The notes beneath the pieces were generated by a model that had not been told where the DNA came from, searched no databases, and saw nothing but the letters and a program-made list of their open reading frames with translations. Below are positions 42,943 to 51,759 of a DNA stretch of 64,000 nucleotides, in pieces (within the stretch, counting starts at the first letter, position 1; each line of letters opens with the position of its first letter). Source of the stretch: Hymenobacter sp. DG01 (GTDB taxonomy: Bacteria > Bacteroidota > Bacteroidia > Cytophagales > Hymenobacteraceae); NCBI RefSeq assembly GCF_006352025.1, contig NZ_CP040936.1, positions 4,156,001-4,220,000 of the forward strand. The letters are read 5' to 3'. The translations under genes were made by a program, and so were the position numbers.

Positions 42943-44316
42943 TTACTTGTGGCCCAGCCAGTTCTCGGGGTTGAGGTTGGAGCTGTTGTGCCAAACCTGA
43001 AACTGCACCTCGGAAGTGCCTTCTGCGTCAGTGGACACAGTGCCAATGGTTTGGCGGGCACTAATGGTCTGGCCTTCACTGACGCTCACGCTCCGCAACT
43101 TGGCATACACCGTGAAGTAGTCGCCGTGCTGCACCATCACAATGGTGTTCATGCCCGGTACGCTGGCAACGGTCAGCACTTTGCCTCCGAAAACCGCCCG
43201 TACCGGCTCTCCAGCGTTGGTTTGAATATCAACGCCCCGGTTTTCTACTACCACGTTTTTCAGTACCGGGTGGTTGTGCCGCCCGAAGTGCTGGCTAATA
43301 AACCCCCGGCCCACGGGCCAAGGCAGGCGCCCCCGGTTTTCGCGGAAGGACGATGCCAGCTCCGCGCTTTCCGGCGTCAGGGTTACGCGGTCCACGCGCT
43401 CGGCTTCCGCTTCGGCCGCTGCCTCAGCCGCTGCGGTGCTATTGGTGCGGGAGGTAGCACCGGGGCTGCGGGAAGGAGCCGTAGCCGCCGAGGCAGTGCG
43501 CGCCGCAGCGGCCTTGGCGGCGGCCCGGCGGGCGGCCAGCCGGGCCGCACGGGCAATTTCTTCGCGCACGCGCTGGGCAATCAGGTTGTCGAGGCGGCTT
43601 ACGGCCTGCTGCCGGGCGGCCAGCTCCTGACGCAGCGTTTGCTCCTGCTGGGTTAGTTTGGTTACCACCTGGTCCTGCTGCGTTTTCAGGGTCAGCAGGT
43701 TTTTCTTTTCGGAAAGCTGGCTGTTGAGCAGGGTGCCTTTCTCTTCCTGCTTTTCCTTCAGGCCGTTGAGCTGGCTATTAAGCCGCTGCTGGGTATTGCT
43801 GATCTGGGCGGCCTGGGCCTTACGCACTTCGGTGTACTGCCGTATGTAGCGCAGGCGCAGCATAAACTGGTTGAACGACTCCGAAGCAAACAGAAACATG
43901 ACCCGGTTGTAGCCGTTGGCCGTTTTGGAGCCCGTGTAAATCAGGCGGGCATACTCAGCCTTCAGCTGCTCCAGGCTCTGGCGGGTCTGCTGCACCTGGG
44001 TTTCGGTCTGGCGCACATCGGTTTCGAGGTAGCGTAGCTCACTGCTGATGTTCTTGATGATGCCCTGCTGCACCGTCAGCTTTTCCTTCAGGGCATTGAG
44101 CTGGCCCACTGAGGCCTGCTTCTGCTGCTGGGTCTGCTCCAGAATGCGGCTGGTTTCCTTGATGCGGCTCAGGGTCAGGCGCCGCTCGCGCTCTAGTTGG
44201 GCCTTGGTTTTGCGGCCGCCCGCGCTGGTGCGTTGGGCCCAGGTGGCATCCGAGAAACTCAGCACCAGCAGCCCGCTTATCAGAAGCAGCCGCCAGGCCT
44301 TACTTTTTCCGCGCAT
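42943..44316 (-). CDS. EnvC-like murein hydrolase activator (degenerate LytM)
   Basis: A 457-residue exported protein. Signal peptide, then a long coiled coil of about 220 residues (Gln/Glu/Arg/Leu-rich), an Ala-rich linker, and a C-terminal LytM/M23 fold. The zinc ligands of active LytM enzymes are lost: the HxGxD motif reads NRGVDI and the HxH motif reads VQFQVW, while the fold is otherwise kept (GEPVRAVFGGKVLTV, VMVQHGDYFTVYAKL, SEGQTIS). Like E. coli EnvC it should activate an amidase rather than cleave peptidoglycan itself. The ATG at 44316 is chosen because a longer frame to 44589 merely runs antisense-like through DUF4292 and has no signal peptide. It overlaps the DUF4292 stop by 17 bases. 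Confidence 0.88.
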   Translation of the reverse strand: MRGKSKAWRLLLISGLLVLSFSDATWAQRTSAGGRKTKAQLERERRLTLSRIKETSRILEQTQQQKQASVGQLNALKEKLTVQQGIIKNISSELRYLETDVRQTETQVQQTRQSLEQLKAEYARLIYTGSKTANGYNRVMFLFASESFNQFMLRLRYIRQYTEVRKAQAAQISNTQQRLNSQLNGLKEKQEEKGTLLNSQLSEKKNLLTLKTQQDQVVTKLTQQEQTLRQELAARQQAVSRLDNLIAQRVREEIARAARLAARRAAAKAAAARTASAATAPSRSPGATSRTNSTAAAEAAAEAEAERVDRVTLTPESAELASSFRENRGRLPWPVGRGFISQHFGRHNHPVLKNVVVENRGVDIQTNAGEPVRAVFGGKVLTVASVPGMNTIVMVQHGDYFTVYAKLRSVSVSEGQTISARQTIGTVSTDAEGTSEVQFQVWHNSSNLNPENWLGHK

Positions 44317-45064
44317 AGCCCTTGGGTACTGAGAACGGAAACTGCAGCCGCTCTTTGTCGATGTCCACGGAGCGGTAGGTGATGGTAAGGGTGGTAGGGG
44401 GCGTCTGGCCTTGTTGAATCTGGACGAGGCTGCTGTAGGCAAACGGCTGGGGCGTACGCTCCAGGGGGCGGAAATCGGTGTAATCCACCGTGAGCTTGTT
44501 TTGGTTGGCCGGCGCCTGTACCTGCAGTTGCTGCGTGCGGCCGCGTTCCAGGCTGATGAGCTGCTGTACCAGCAGGCCGGCCTCCTCAAAGTTTACCCGT
44601 TGCAGAGGGCCCTCGGTTACCACAGTCGGCTGAGTAGAAGCATTCTGGGGCGCGAGGTAGTTGCCCAGCAGCAGGGCCTGCACCATATCAAAGGTAACGG
44701 GCACGTTCAGGCGCTGGCTCAGATAAGCAAAGTCGCCGGCATAGTACTCGCGGTGCAGTTTGTCGAGTACCTGCACTGAGTCGCGGGTGATGTAAATGCG
44801 GCCGCCTTCTACCCCAATCAGCGAGGCCGAAATCCAGATAACGCTGTCCTTGCGGATGCGCACGTTGATGTTGCCGCTCTGCTGATCAAACTGAGCCTTG
44901 CCCTTGGCAGCCAGAAAGCGGAAGTCAACGTTGACCGCCTTCACTGCTTCTGGTATTGCCGCCGTGGGCTTGGGAGTTTTCGTGCCCGGGGAAAGCAAAT
45001 TGCGGTTGCAGCTGCCTAGCAGTAGGGGGGCGCTTAGCAGTACCAGCAGAAGGCGGTTACTCAT
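44300..45064 (-). CDS. DUF4292 family lipoprotein
   Basis: A 254-residue protein with a lipobox LLGSC (Cys19), so probably a lipid-anchored outer-membrane protein. The DUF4292 pattern is visible in NVDFRFLAAKGKAQFDQQSGNINVRIRKDSVIWISASLIGVEGGR, ITRDSVQVLDKLHREYY, and the end RSVDIDKERLQFPFSVPKGYARKK. It lies between the TPR and EnvC-like genes, overlapping both (8 and 17 bases). LolA/LolB-like folds are proposed for this family; here its cofactor or cargo is unknown. The ATG at 45064 was chosen over an in-frame one at 45178 because it precedes the lipobox. Confidence 0.85.
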   Translation of the reverse strand: MSNRLLLVLLSAPLLLGSCNRNLLSPGTKTPKPTAAIPEAVKAVNVDFRFLAAKGKAQFDQQSGNINVRIRKDSVIWISASLIGVEGGRIYITRDSVQVLDKLHREYYAGDFAYLSQRLNVPVTFDMVQALLLGNYLAPQNASTQPTVVTEGPLQRVNFEEAGLLVQQLISLERGRTQQLQVQAPANQNKLTVDYTDFRPLERTPQPFAYSSLVQIQQGQTPPTTLTITYRSVDIDKERLQFPFSVPKGYARKK

Positions 45065-46871
45065 ATAGTTTCTTGTCTTTGATCTTCCGGTCGATGAGCG
45101 GGGAAGCACCGCCTGTTTTCTGGGCTCTTTGCCACTGTGCCAAGGCCTTGTCGGTTTCGCCAAGTTGGAAAAGCACATCGCCGTAGTGCTCTATCACGGT
45201 GCCATCGGCGGAGGTTTTAAGGGCTTTTTCCAGCTGCTGGCGGGCTCCGGCGTAATCCTTCAGGCGGTAGAGCACCCAGCCGTAGGTATCCAGGTACGTA
45301 TCATTGTCGGGAAACTGCTTTACCAGCTTGCCCGCCATTTCCTTGGCCTTGTCCAGCTTCTCGCCGCGCAGGGAGAGGTAGTAGCTGTAGTTGTTCAGAG
45401 CTTGGGCGTTGTTGGCATCAAAAGTCAGCGCGGCCTCGTAGGCAGCATCCGACTTGGCGTAGTCTTTCAGCTCGTGGTAAGAATCGCCGAGCTGGGTATC
45501 GAACTGGGCCAGCAGCTCCGGGTTATCGGTGGCCAGCTTGCGCCCGTATTCTAGTGATTTGATGGCTTTGGTCGGCTGCTTTTTCAGCTGATGGCCTACC
45601 CCATTGTAAAACCACAGCGGGGCTTGGTTCGGGAAGAGCTCCAGGGCCTGCTCCGTGTGGGTCAGCAGCGAATCAACCTGGTTCAGCTCAGCATCAATAA
45701 GCACTACCTGCTGCCAGATCTGGTAGCGGGAGTTGTCGAGGCGGATGGCTTTCTGGTAGTTGGCCCGCGCCGCCGCCCGGTTGCCGGTTACGGTCTGGAT
45801 GTCGCCGGCAATGGAAAAGGCCTTGGCCTCGCGCGGGTGCACACGGGTAGTAATGGCGGCCAGGTCCTGGGCCGTTTGGTTTAGGGCCGGGTTGGGCAGC
45901 TGCTTGATGTAGTCAATCAGGATGCGGACCTTATCGTCAATGTCGAGGGCCGGGCTTTCAAAAGCCAGCTTGATCTGCTTTTCCGATTCGGGCTGGTTGT
46001 TCTGCTGCCGGTACACGTCGGCCAGAATCATGCGGGCCCGGGGGTTGTCGGGGTCCTGCTTCAGGGCCTGCTGGGCTACCCGGATAGCATCGGGGAACCG
46101 GTTGTTGGCCGCGTACATCTGGGCCTGGGCCAGCACGTAGCGCACCTGGTCGGGGTTGCTGGCAATCAGTGCTTCGCCTTCCTGCAGAGCCTTGTCCAGG
46201 TTGTTCTGCTTCAGGTAGATCTGCTGCTTCTTAAAGGAAACCTCGTCCAGGGGGCCAAACTCTTTCTCAGCTTGATCAAAGGTGGCCAAGGCCTCATTCA
46301 GCTTGCCCTGGGCCATGTACAGGTCGGCCAGATTAAAGAGGTAGTACCCCGAGTTGGGTACCTGCTTAATCAGGGTAGTGTAAACCTGGGCGGCCTGGTC
46401 GTACTGCTTTTGCGAGGTATGAACCTGGGCCAGCAACAGGTAGTAGTATGCGTTTTGAGGGTCGAGCTTTACCGCTGCCTGCGCAAAGTTGGTGGCATCC
46501 TGCAGGTTGCCGCTGAGCAGGTTGGTTTCGGCAATCTTGTAGTTGACGGCCGCGTTGGTCGGGTTTAGGGCGTAGGCTTTCAGCAGCCGCTCCAGGGCCT
46601 TGTTGTAGTCCTCGAGCAGCACAAACCGCACCCCATCCACGAAATAGGCCTCGCTCATCTCGCGGTCCTTCTCCGAGAGGGGACGTTTTTGCTGGGCGGC
46701 CGCATCCAGGGCAGCCCGGCGGGCCAGTTCTTTGCGCTCCTTGCGCGTGAGCTTGCGGGGCTTTTTTTCCGGGGCCGAGGTGGCCGCGGCCGGCTTTGCC
46801 TGTTGGGCATAGGTAGGCCCGGCCACCAGCAGGCCCAGCAGAAGCACGGAAACAATGCCAAATCGACTCAT
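45057..46871 (-). CDS. Secreted TPR-repeat protein
   Basis: A 604-residue protein with a signal peptide (MSRFGIVSVLLLGLLVAGPTYA) and a charged linker (KPRKLTRKERKELARRAALD), then about 14 tetratricopeptide repeats to the end (for example ALERLLKAYALNPTNAAVNYKIAETNLLSGN). TPR scaffolds in this position, next to DUF4292 and an EnvC-like protein, probably assemble envelope factors. The 45057 end overlaps the next start by eight bases. A promoter lies just after the upstream nucleotidyltransferase stop. Confidence 0.9.
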   Translation of the reverse strand: MSRFGIVSVLLLGLLVAGPTYAQQAKPAAATSAPEKKPRKLTRKERKELARRAALDAAAQQKRPLSEKDREMSEAYFVDGVRFVLLEDYNKALERLLKAYALNPTNAAVNYKIAETNLLSGNLQDATNFAQAAVKLDPQNAYYYLLLAQVHTSQKQYDQAAQVYTTLIKQVPNSGYYLFNLADLYMAQGKLNEALATFDQAEKEFGPLDEVSFKKQQIYLKQNNLDKALQEGEALIASNPDQVRYVLAQAQMYAANNRFPDAIRVAQQALKQDPDNPRARMILADVYRQQNNQPESEKQIKLAFESPALDIDDKVRILIDYIKQLPNPALNQTAQDLAAITTRVHPREAKAFSIAGDIQTVTGNRAAARANYQKAIRLDNSRYQIWQQVVLIDAELNQVDSLLTHTEQALELFPNQAPLWFYNGVGHQLKKQPTKAIKSLEYGRKLATDNPELLAQFDTQLGDSYHELKDYAKSDAAYEAALTFDANNAQALNNYSYYLSLRGEKLDKAKEMAGKLVKQFPDNDTYLDTYGWVLYRLKDYAGARQQLEKALKTSADGTVIEHYGDVLFQLGETDKALAQWQRAQKTGGASPLIDRKIKDKKLYE

Positions 46872-46966
46872 AGGAGGGTAGTAAGTACGGGGTAGCTGGT
46901 AGTGGCTCGCGGGAGAGCATCCCACCACCAGCTACCTTCGACCAACTACTGAAACGTCAGAAGACG

Positions 46967-46974
46967 CAAAAATA
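46967..46974 (-). promoter_or_regulatory. -7 element of the TPR gene
   Basis: TATTTTTG on the minus strand, directly after the nucleotidyltransferase stop. It gives a leader of about 90 bases and lets the TPR-DUF4292-EnvC unit be expressed on its own. Confidence 0.5.
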
Positions 46975-47985
46975 TCACACGCGCAGCGTGTTGTAGTCAC
47001 CCAGGCTCAGATCATTGGGCGTGCTGGCTACGGTGGCGTGGCTGCCGACCATGGAGTTGGTCAGGTTGGCATGCACTACCGTGGCCGACTGCTGCACAAT
47101 GGAGTTTGAAACGATGGACGCGCGCACGTTGGTATGGTTGCCTAAGGATACGTGGGGGCCTACTACCGAATCGGTAATGATAACGCCCTCGCCAATATAC
47201 ACCGGCGGAATCAGGACCGAGTTCGTCACTTTAGCCGATTCAGCTACCAGGTTTTCGCCCCGCTCCTGCAGGTACTCCAGGTAGCGCTGGTTGGTATAAA
47301 CAGTAGCGTCCTTATTGCCGCAGTCGAGCCACTCGGTTACGCGGCCGGGCACGAACTTCGTGCCTTTGTTTTTCATGTTCTCCAGGGCATTGGTGAGCTG
47401 GTACTCGCCTTTGTCCTTGATGTCGTTATCGAGCAGGTACTGCAGCTCGCTGCGCAGGTACTCGCCATCCTTGAAGTAATAGATGCCGATGATGGCCAGG
47501 TCCGAAACAAAGGTTTCGGGCTTCTCCACGAAGTCAGTAATCTGGCCTTCCTCGTTAAGCTTTACTACGCCAAACGGCTTGGGGTCATCCACGCGCTGCA
47601 CCCAGATGGTGCCTTCGGCGGAAGAGTCCAGAATGAAATCAGCTTTGAACAGGGTATCAGCAAAGGCTACCACCACCGGGCCATCGAGGGCCGACTGCGC
47701 GCACAGAATGGCGTGGGCCGTACCCAGGGGCTCGTCCTGGTAGTGAATGGTACCCTTGGCACCTACCGATTCGGCAATCTTTACGAGGCTCTTTTCTACC
47801 TCTGCCCCGAAGCGCCCGATAATAAAAGCTACCTCCTCTACCTGCTCGCCGCATACCTGGGCAATGTCTTCCACCAGACGCTGCACAATGGGCTTGCCGG
47901 CAATCGGAATCAGGGGTTTAGGAACGGTAAGCGTGTGGGGGCGCATGCGCTTGCCCATGCCAGCCATCGGGACGATGATTTTCAT
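46975..47985 (-). CDS. Sugar-1-phosphate nucleotidyltransferase with beta-helix tail
   Basis: A 336-residue enzyme that joins a sugar-1-phosphate to NTP. The catalytic fold starts MKIIVPMAGMGKRMRPHTLTVPKPLIPIAGKPIVQR (G-x-G-x-R-x-x-P...K motif), has Asp in FADTLF and FGVVKL, and WLDCGN near 240. Residues from about 265 carry hexapeptide repeats of left-handed beta-helix type (IGEGVIITDSVVGPHVSLGNHTNVRASIVSNSIVQQ). This resembles GlmU and RmlA-like proteins, but no acetyltransferase active site is evident. It sits between dut and the TPR gene in a conserved Bacteroidota run. The start at 47985 gives the family N-terminus; the longer frame to 48072 does not. Confidence 0.87.
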   Translation of the reverse strand: MKIIVPMAGMGKRMRPHTLTVPKPLIPIAGKPIVQRLVEDIAQVCGEQVEEVAFIIGRFGAEVEKSLVKIAESVGAKGTIHYQDEPLGTAHAILCAQSALDGPVVVAFADTLFKADFILDSSAEGTIWVQRVDDPKPFGVVKLNEEGQITDFVEKPETFVSDLAIIGIYYFKDGEYLRSELQYLLDNDIKDKGEYQLTNALENMKNKGTKFVPGRVTEWLDCGNKDATVYTNQRYLEYLQERGENLVAESAKVTNSVLIPPVYIGEGVIITDSVVGPHVSLGNHTNVRASIVSNSIVQQSATVVHANLTNSMVGSHATVASTPNDLSLGDYNTLRV

Positions 47986-48091
47986 ACGGATGTCGAGAAA
48001 GGAGATGTTGAGGTAAGAAAGGAGGGTGGCACGAGGCCGGTTGGTACGTACTGAAATAGCCTGATAATGCAACGGGCAACGAAGGCGCCGG

Positions 48092-48526
48092 TTACTGCAC
48101 GCCTGTGCTGCCGTAGCCGCCGGCGCCGCGCATGGTTTCGCTTAGCACCGCTACTGGCTGCCACTCCACCGTTTCGTGGCGGGCCACTACCAGCTGCGCG
48201 ATACGCTCCCCATCCTGCACCACAAACTCCTGATCCGACAAATTCACGAGCAGAACTTTCAGCTCGCCGCGGTAGTCAGCGTCAATGGTGCCCGGGCTGT
48301 TTACCAGGCCAATGCCATGCTTGTAAGCCAGCCCGCTGCGGGGGCGCACCTGCATTTCGTAGCCCACCGGAATTTCAAGAAACAGGCCGGTCGGAATCAG
48401 GGCGCGTTGCAGGGGCTTCAACGTAACCGGCTCGGGGAGGTTGGCGCGCACATCCATCCCGGCCGCGTGAGCGGTTTGGTACTCCGGCAGCGGGTGGCTG
48501 GATGTGTTGATAATGGAAATCAGCAT
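48092..48526 (-). CDS. dut: dUTP diphosphatase
   Basis: A 144-residue trimeric dUTPase that converts dUTP to dUMP and keeps uracil out of DNA. All five motifs are visible: [28 protein letters not shown] (catalytic Asp), GERIAQLVV and [10 protein letters not shown]. The start at 48526 ([16 protein letters not shown]) fits the family better than the ATG at 48541. A weak promoter-like CAAAGGTT lies at 48558-48565. Confidence 0.97.
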   Translation of the reverse strand: MLISIINTSSHPLPEYQTAHAAGMDVRANLPEPVTLKPLQRALIPTGLFLEIPVGYEMQVRPRSGLAYKHGIGLVNSPGTIDADYRGELKVLLVNLSDQEFVVQDGERIAQLVVARHETVEWQPVAVLSETMRGAGGYGSTGVQ

Positions 48527-48696
48527 GAAGAAAAGGGCCACAGGCAGTTGCCGGTAGCAAAGGTTAAAAGGAGAAAAACGCCGGCCGATGATAAGTTGGC
48601 CGATTACGGGGAATTACTGGATGATTCCGATGTGAAATTTTTCGGTCAGCGGCCGAAGCTAACGTTATTTCACGGTTCCCGCTAACGGGCCCCAAA

Positions 48697-50196
48697 TCAA
48701 ATCGTCCGGAGGCGGCGACCTTCCACTACCCCCACCAGGCCCACGAAGCCCAACGTAAGAAAGGCCTGCAAGCCGTAGTGGGGCCAGCCCTCGGCCACCG
48801 GCAGCCACCAGCTCAGGGCCACTACCCCCACGGCCAGCGCCAGCCAGGTGAGCAGCCGGGCTACGGGGTAGGGCACCGGGAAGTGCCGCTCACCCAGCCA
48901 CCAGCACAGGGCCGCCATCAGGAAGTAGCAGGCCAGCGTAGCCACGGCCGAGCCCATGTAGCCCAGCAACGGAATCAGCAGGAAGTTGAGGATGATGGTA
49001 AGGATGGCCCCGGCAAACCCGATGTAGGTGCCGTAGTACGTTTTATCCGTCAGCTTAAACCACACTGCGAGGTTCCAGTACACCCCCAAAAACAGGTTTG
49101 CCAGCAGCAATACCGGCACCACTGCCAGCCCCTGCAGGTACTCGGGCCGCTGCAGAAATATCTTGGCCACCAGGTTCACGTTCACGCTCACCCCCACAAA
49201 CAGCATGGCGCAGCACAGGGTAAACCACTTCAGCACCAGGGCAAAGGTGCGGGGCGAGTTCTGCTCGTTGCTCTGGGCGAAAAAGAACGGCTCGGCCGCG
49301 TACTTAAAAGCCTGAATTACGAGGCTCATCAGAATACTGAGCTTGTAGCAGGCCCCGTAAATGCCCACCGCCGCTAGGTTGCTCTGGCCGGGGTAGAAGT
49401 CTTTGGGTAGCCACTTGGGCAACAGAATCCGGTCAAGGGTTTCGTTTACCATGCCGGCCAAGCCCATGAACATGATGGGGTAGGCGTACTTCAGCAGGGG
49501 CTGCAGGGGCGCCAGCTGCAGGCGGAAGCGAAAATCAAACAGCTCCCGCCCCAGCAGCAACAGCGTGAAGGCACTGGCCGCCAGGTTCGACAGGAATACG
49601 TACCCTACCCCAATGGTGGGGCTGTACACCATTTCTACCAGGGGCCGTAATCCGGTCAGGTACTTACCGGCCAGCACATCGGGGCACAACACAATGAAAA
49701 ACAGGTTTAGCCCCACGTTCAGCAGGATGTTGGCCAGCCGGATGCCGGCAAACTTGCGGGCTTTGTTTTCCAGCCGCAGCCGGGCAAACGGAATGGCCGC
49801 CAAGGCGTCCAGACCCAGAATAACGGCAATCCAGATGGCATACTGCTCGTGGCCGGGCGGCAGACTCAGCAGACTCATCAGGGGGCGGGCCAGCAGTGCC
49901 AGCCCGGCCGTAAGCAAAATGCTGGACACGAGCAGCAGGCTCATTACCCGGTCGTACAGCTCCCGGCGGTCAGTGCCAGGTCGGTTGGCAAAGCGGAAGT
50001 AGGTAGTTTCCATGCCGTAGGTGAACAGCACGTTAAAAAACGACACGTAGGCGTACAGGCCGGTTACAATGCCGTACTCAGCCGCTGCGAACCGCCCGGT
50101 GTACACCCGCACCAGCAGGAAGGTGAGCACGCGGCCCAGAATACTGCTGATGCCGTACACGGCCGTTTGGGAAGCCAGACGCTTGGCTATACTCAT
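48697..50196 (-). CDS. Polysaccharide biosynthesis flippase
   Basis: A 499-residue inner-membrane protein with about 14 hydrophobic segments, starting SQTAVYGISSILGRVLTFLLVRVYTGRFAAAEYGIVTGLYAY, a typical Wzx/MOP flippase opening, with FRFANRPGTDRRELYDRVMS after the second loop. It is the most upstream gene of the minus-strand run flippase, dut, nucleotidyltransferase, TPR, DUF4292, EnvC-like. No glycosyltransferase is adjacent, so the exported lipid-linked sugar is unknown; lipid II or a lipopolysaccharide unit are both possible. Confidence 0.9.
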   Translation of the reverse strand: MSIAKRLASQTAVYGISSILGRVLTFLLVRVYTGRFAAAEYGIVTGLYAYVSFFNVLFTYGMETTYFRFANRPGTDRRELYDRVMSLLLVSSILLTAGLALLARPLMSLLSLPPGHEQYAIWIAVILGLDALAAIPFARLRLENKARKFAGIRLANILLNVGLNLFFIVLCPDVLAGKYLTGLRPLVEMVYSPTIGVGYVFLSNLAASAFTLLLLGRELFDFRFRLQLAPLQPLLKYAYPIMFMGLAGMVNETLDRILLPKWLPKDFYPGQSNLAAVGIYGACYKLSILMSLVIQAFKYAAEPFFFAQSNEQNSPRTFALVLKWFTLCCAMLFVGVSVNVNLVAKIFLQRPEYLQGLAVVPVLLLANLFLGVYWNLAVWFKLTDKTYYGTYIGFAGAILTIILNFLLIPLLGYMGSAVATLACYFLMAALCWWLGERHFPVPYPVARLLTWLALAVGVVALSWWLPVAEGWPHYGLQAFLTLGFVGLVGVVEGRRLRTI

Positions 50197-50241
50197 GAAG
50201 AATAGTTCTCAGGAATGATAAAAGAAGCCCGGAGTGAACAG

Positions 50242-50281
50242 CAGAACGTCATGCCGCAGTGGTGCGCAGCATGACGTTCTG
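50242..50281. repeat. REP-like hairpin between crotonase and flippase
   Basis: CAGAACGTCATGC and GCATGACGTTCTG (13 bp perfect) enclose a GC-rich loop with a further CGC/GCG stem. It lies after the crotonase gene and before the flippase. Similar AACGTCATGC palindromes recur between genes in Hymenobacter, which I recall but cannot check here. Confidence 0.55.
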
Positions 50282-50298
50282 GCTTCTGGTGCCGGGGG

Positions 50299-51084
50299 TT
50301 ACTTGCCCGAAAATACGGCCGGGCGCTTTTCCAGGAAAGCAGAGGTGCCCTCCCGGAAATCTTCTGAGCTAAAGCACCGCCCAAACGATTCGGCTTCGGT
50401 CTGGTAGCCGTGGCGGTCTTTGTCGTAATAAGCGTTTACACAGTCCAGGCACAGACCCAGGGCCAGGGGAGCCTTGGTCAGGATGCGGGTCAGGAGCTGC
50501 TTGCAGAAGCTCAGCAGCTCGGCCTGGGGCACCACGTGGTTTACTAGGCCCAGGCGCAGAGCCTCGTCGGCCTTCACCATATCGGCGGTGAGCAGCAGCT
50601 CAATAGCTTTTCCTTTACCGATAAGCTGGGTGAGACGCTGGGTACCGCCGTAGCCCGGAATCAGGCCCAGGTTTACTTCCGGTTGCCCGAAGCGGGCATT
50701 TTCGGCAGCTACTCGCATGTGGCAGGCCATGGCCAGTTCGCAGCCCCCGCCCAACGCAAAGCCATTGACGGCGGCAATAACAGGCTTGGAGCTTTTCTCC
50801 AGCAGGGCAAACGCCTCCTGGCCGCGCTCAGCCGCCCGGCGGGCCGAAACCTCATCCAGCTTGGTCAGCTCGGCAATGTCGGCCCCCGCCACAAACGACT
50901 TTTCCCCGCTACCCGTCAGGATGATGCCGCGCACGGCCGGGTCTTCGAGGGCCTGCTGGGCCGCCGCCCGGATTTCCTCAATCGTGGCCGCGTTCAGCGC
51001 GTTCAGCTTATCGGGGCGGTTGATAGTAATGGTCAGAATGCCGGTTTCGGCTTCCAGCTGGTAGAGCAGGTTGGTAAATATCAT
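50299..51084 (-). CDS. Enoyl-CoA hydratase/isomerase family protein
   Basis: A 261-residue crotonase. The oxyanion-hole segments are intact (SFVAGADI near 63-70, NGFALGGGCELAMAC near 107-121) and both catalytic glutamates are present, Glu116 and Glu136, with the 20-residue spacing of rat mitochondrial hydratase. It hydrates trans-2-enoyl-CoA or a related CoA ester, in beta-oxidation or amino-acid breakdown. The ATG at 51084 matches the family start; the longer frame to 51180 would add 32 residues of non-conserved sequence. A -7 box is 32 bases upstream. Confidence 0.92.
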   Translation of the reverse strand: MIFTNLLYQLEAETGILTITINRPDKLNALNAATIEEIRAAAQQALEDPAVRGIILTGSGEKSFVAGADIAELTKLDEVSARRAAERGQEAFALLEKSSKPVIAAVNGFALGGGCELAMACHMRVAAENARFGQPEVNLGLIPGYGGTQRLTQLIGKGKAIELLLTADMVKADEALRLGLVNHVVPQAELLSFCKQLLTRILTKAPLALGLCLDCVNAYYDKDRHGYQTEAESFGRCFSSEDFREGTSAFLEKRPAVFSGK

Positions 51085-51115
51085 GGTACGAAGGGCAAGG
51101 GGCCAGGAAACAAAG

Positions 51116-51123
51116 CAAAGATA
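51116..51123 (-). promoter_or_regulatory. -7 element of the crotonase gene
   Basis: TATCTTTG on the minus strand, a perfect TAnnTTTG, 32 bases before the start; the same octamer as rimP. Confidence 0.5.
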
Positions 51124-51276
51124 GAACGAATTGCTCCGCCTGCGGGCTGGGCAGAGCTGCTCACCGGACCAGCCGTGCATTGGGCGAGTAGGGGGCCGGC
51201 TTGAACGAAATGTGGCAACGGCCGCAGGGCAGGGGCTCTACTTTTATCGGACGGGTAAAGCAGTAGCTTCATATAA

Positions 51277-51294
51277 GTAAATGTATATATTTAC
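51277..51294 (+). promoter_or_regulatory. Palindrome and -7 box upstream of mscL
   Basis: GTAAAT-GTATAT-ATTTAC is an inverted repeat overlapping a near -7 box TATATTTA (51286-51293, one mismatch), 44 bases before the mscL start. It could be an operator or only an AT-rich promoter. Confidence 0.35.
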
Positions 51295-51336
51295 CCGGAT
51301 CAGCCTTTCACCTTCATTCTCAATCACTTTCTGTCT

Positions 51337-51759
51337 ATGGGCTTTGTGTCGGAGTTCAAGGAATTCATTTCAAAAGGCAACGTTCTTGATCTGGCGGTCG
51401 GGGTAATTATTGGGGGGGCCTTCAACAACATTGTCAAGTCGCTGACCGATGACGTGCTGATGCCGATGCTCAGCAAGCTCACGGGCGGCATGGACTTCAA
51501 GGACTGGTTTATTGCCCTGGATGGCAAAACCTACAACGATTTGGCGGCCGCCAAAGCCGCCAGCGCGGCCACACTTAACTATGGCCTGTTCCTGAACGCT
51601 GTCATCAACTTCCTGCTGATGGCCTTTGCTATTTTCTGGATTGTAAAGCTGGCTAACCGCTTCAAGAAGCCCCAGGAAGTAGTAGTAACTGACCCCGCGC
51701 CGACCCGCGACCAGCTGTTGCTCGCCGAAATCCGGGATGCGCTCCGCTCCCGCACCTAG
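51337..51759 (+). CDS. mscL: Large-conductance mechanosensitive channel
   Basis: A 140-residue inner-membrane protein that opens under membrane tension and releases solutes during osmotic downshock. The family start GFVSEFKEFISKGNVLDLAVGVIIGGAF is complete, including the gating glycines, then SLTDDVLMPMLSKLTGG, a second transmembrane helix (INFLLMAFAIFWIVKLAN) and the C-terminal helix RDQLLLAEIRDALRSR. Length fits the family. Single gene. Confidence 0.97.
   Translation: MGFVSEFKEFISKGNVLDLAVGVIIGGAFNNIVKSLTDDVLMPMLSKLTGGMDFKDWFIALDGKTYNDLAAAKAASAATLNYGLFLNAVINFLLMAFAIFWIVKLANRFKKPQEVVVTDPAPTRDQLLLAEIRDALRSRT

Noticed and set aside
44317..44589. N-terminal extension of the EnvC-like gene
   Set aside because: It reads through the DUF4292 gene in another frame and lacks a signal peptide; the ATG at 44316 fits.
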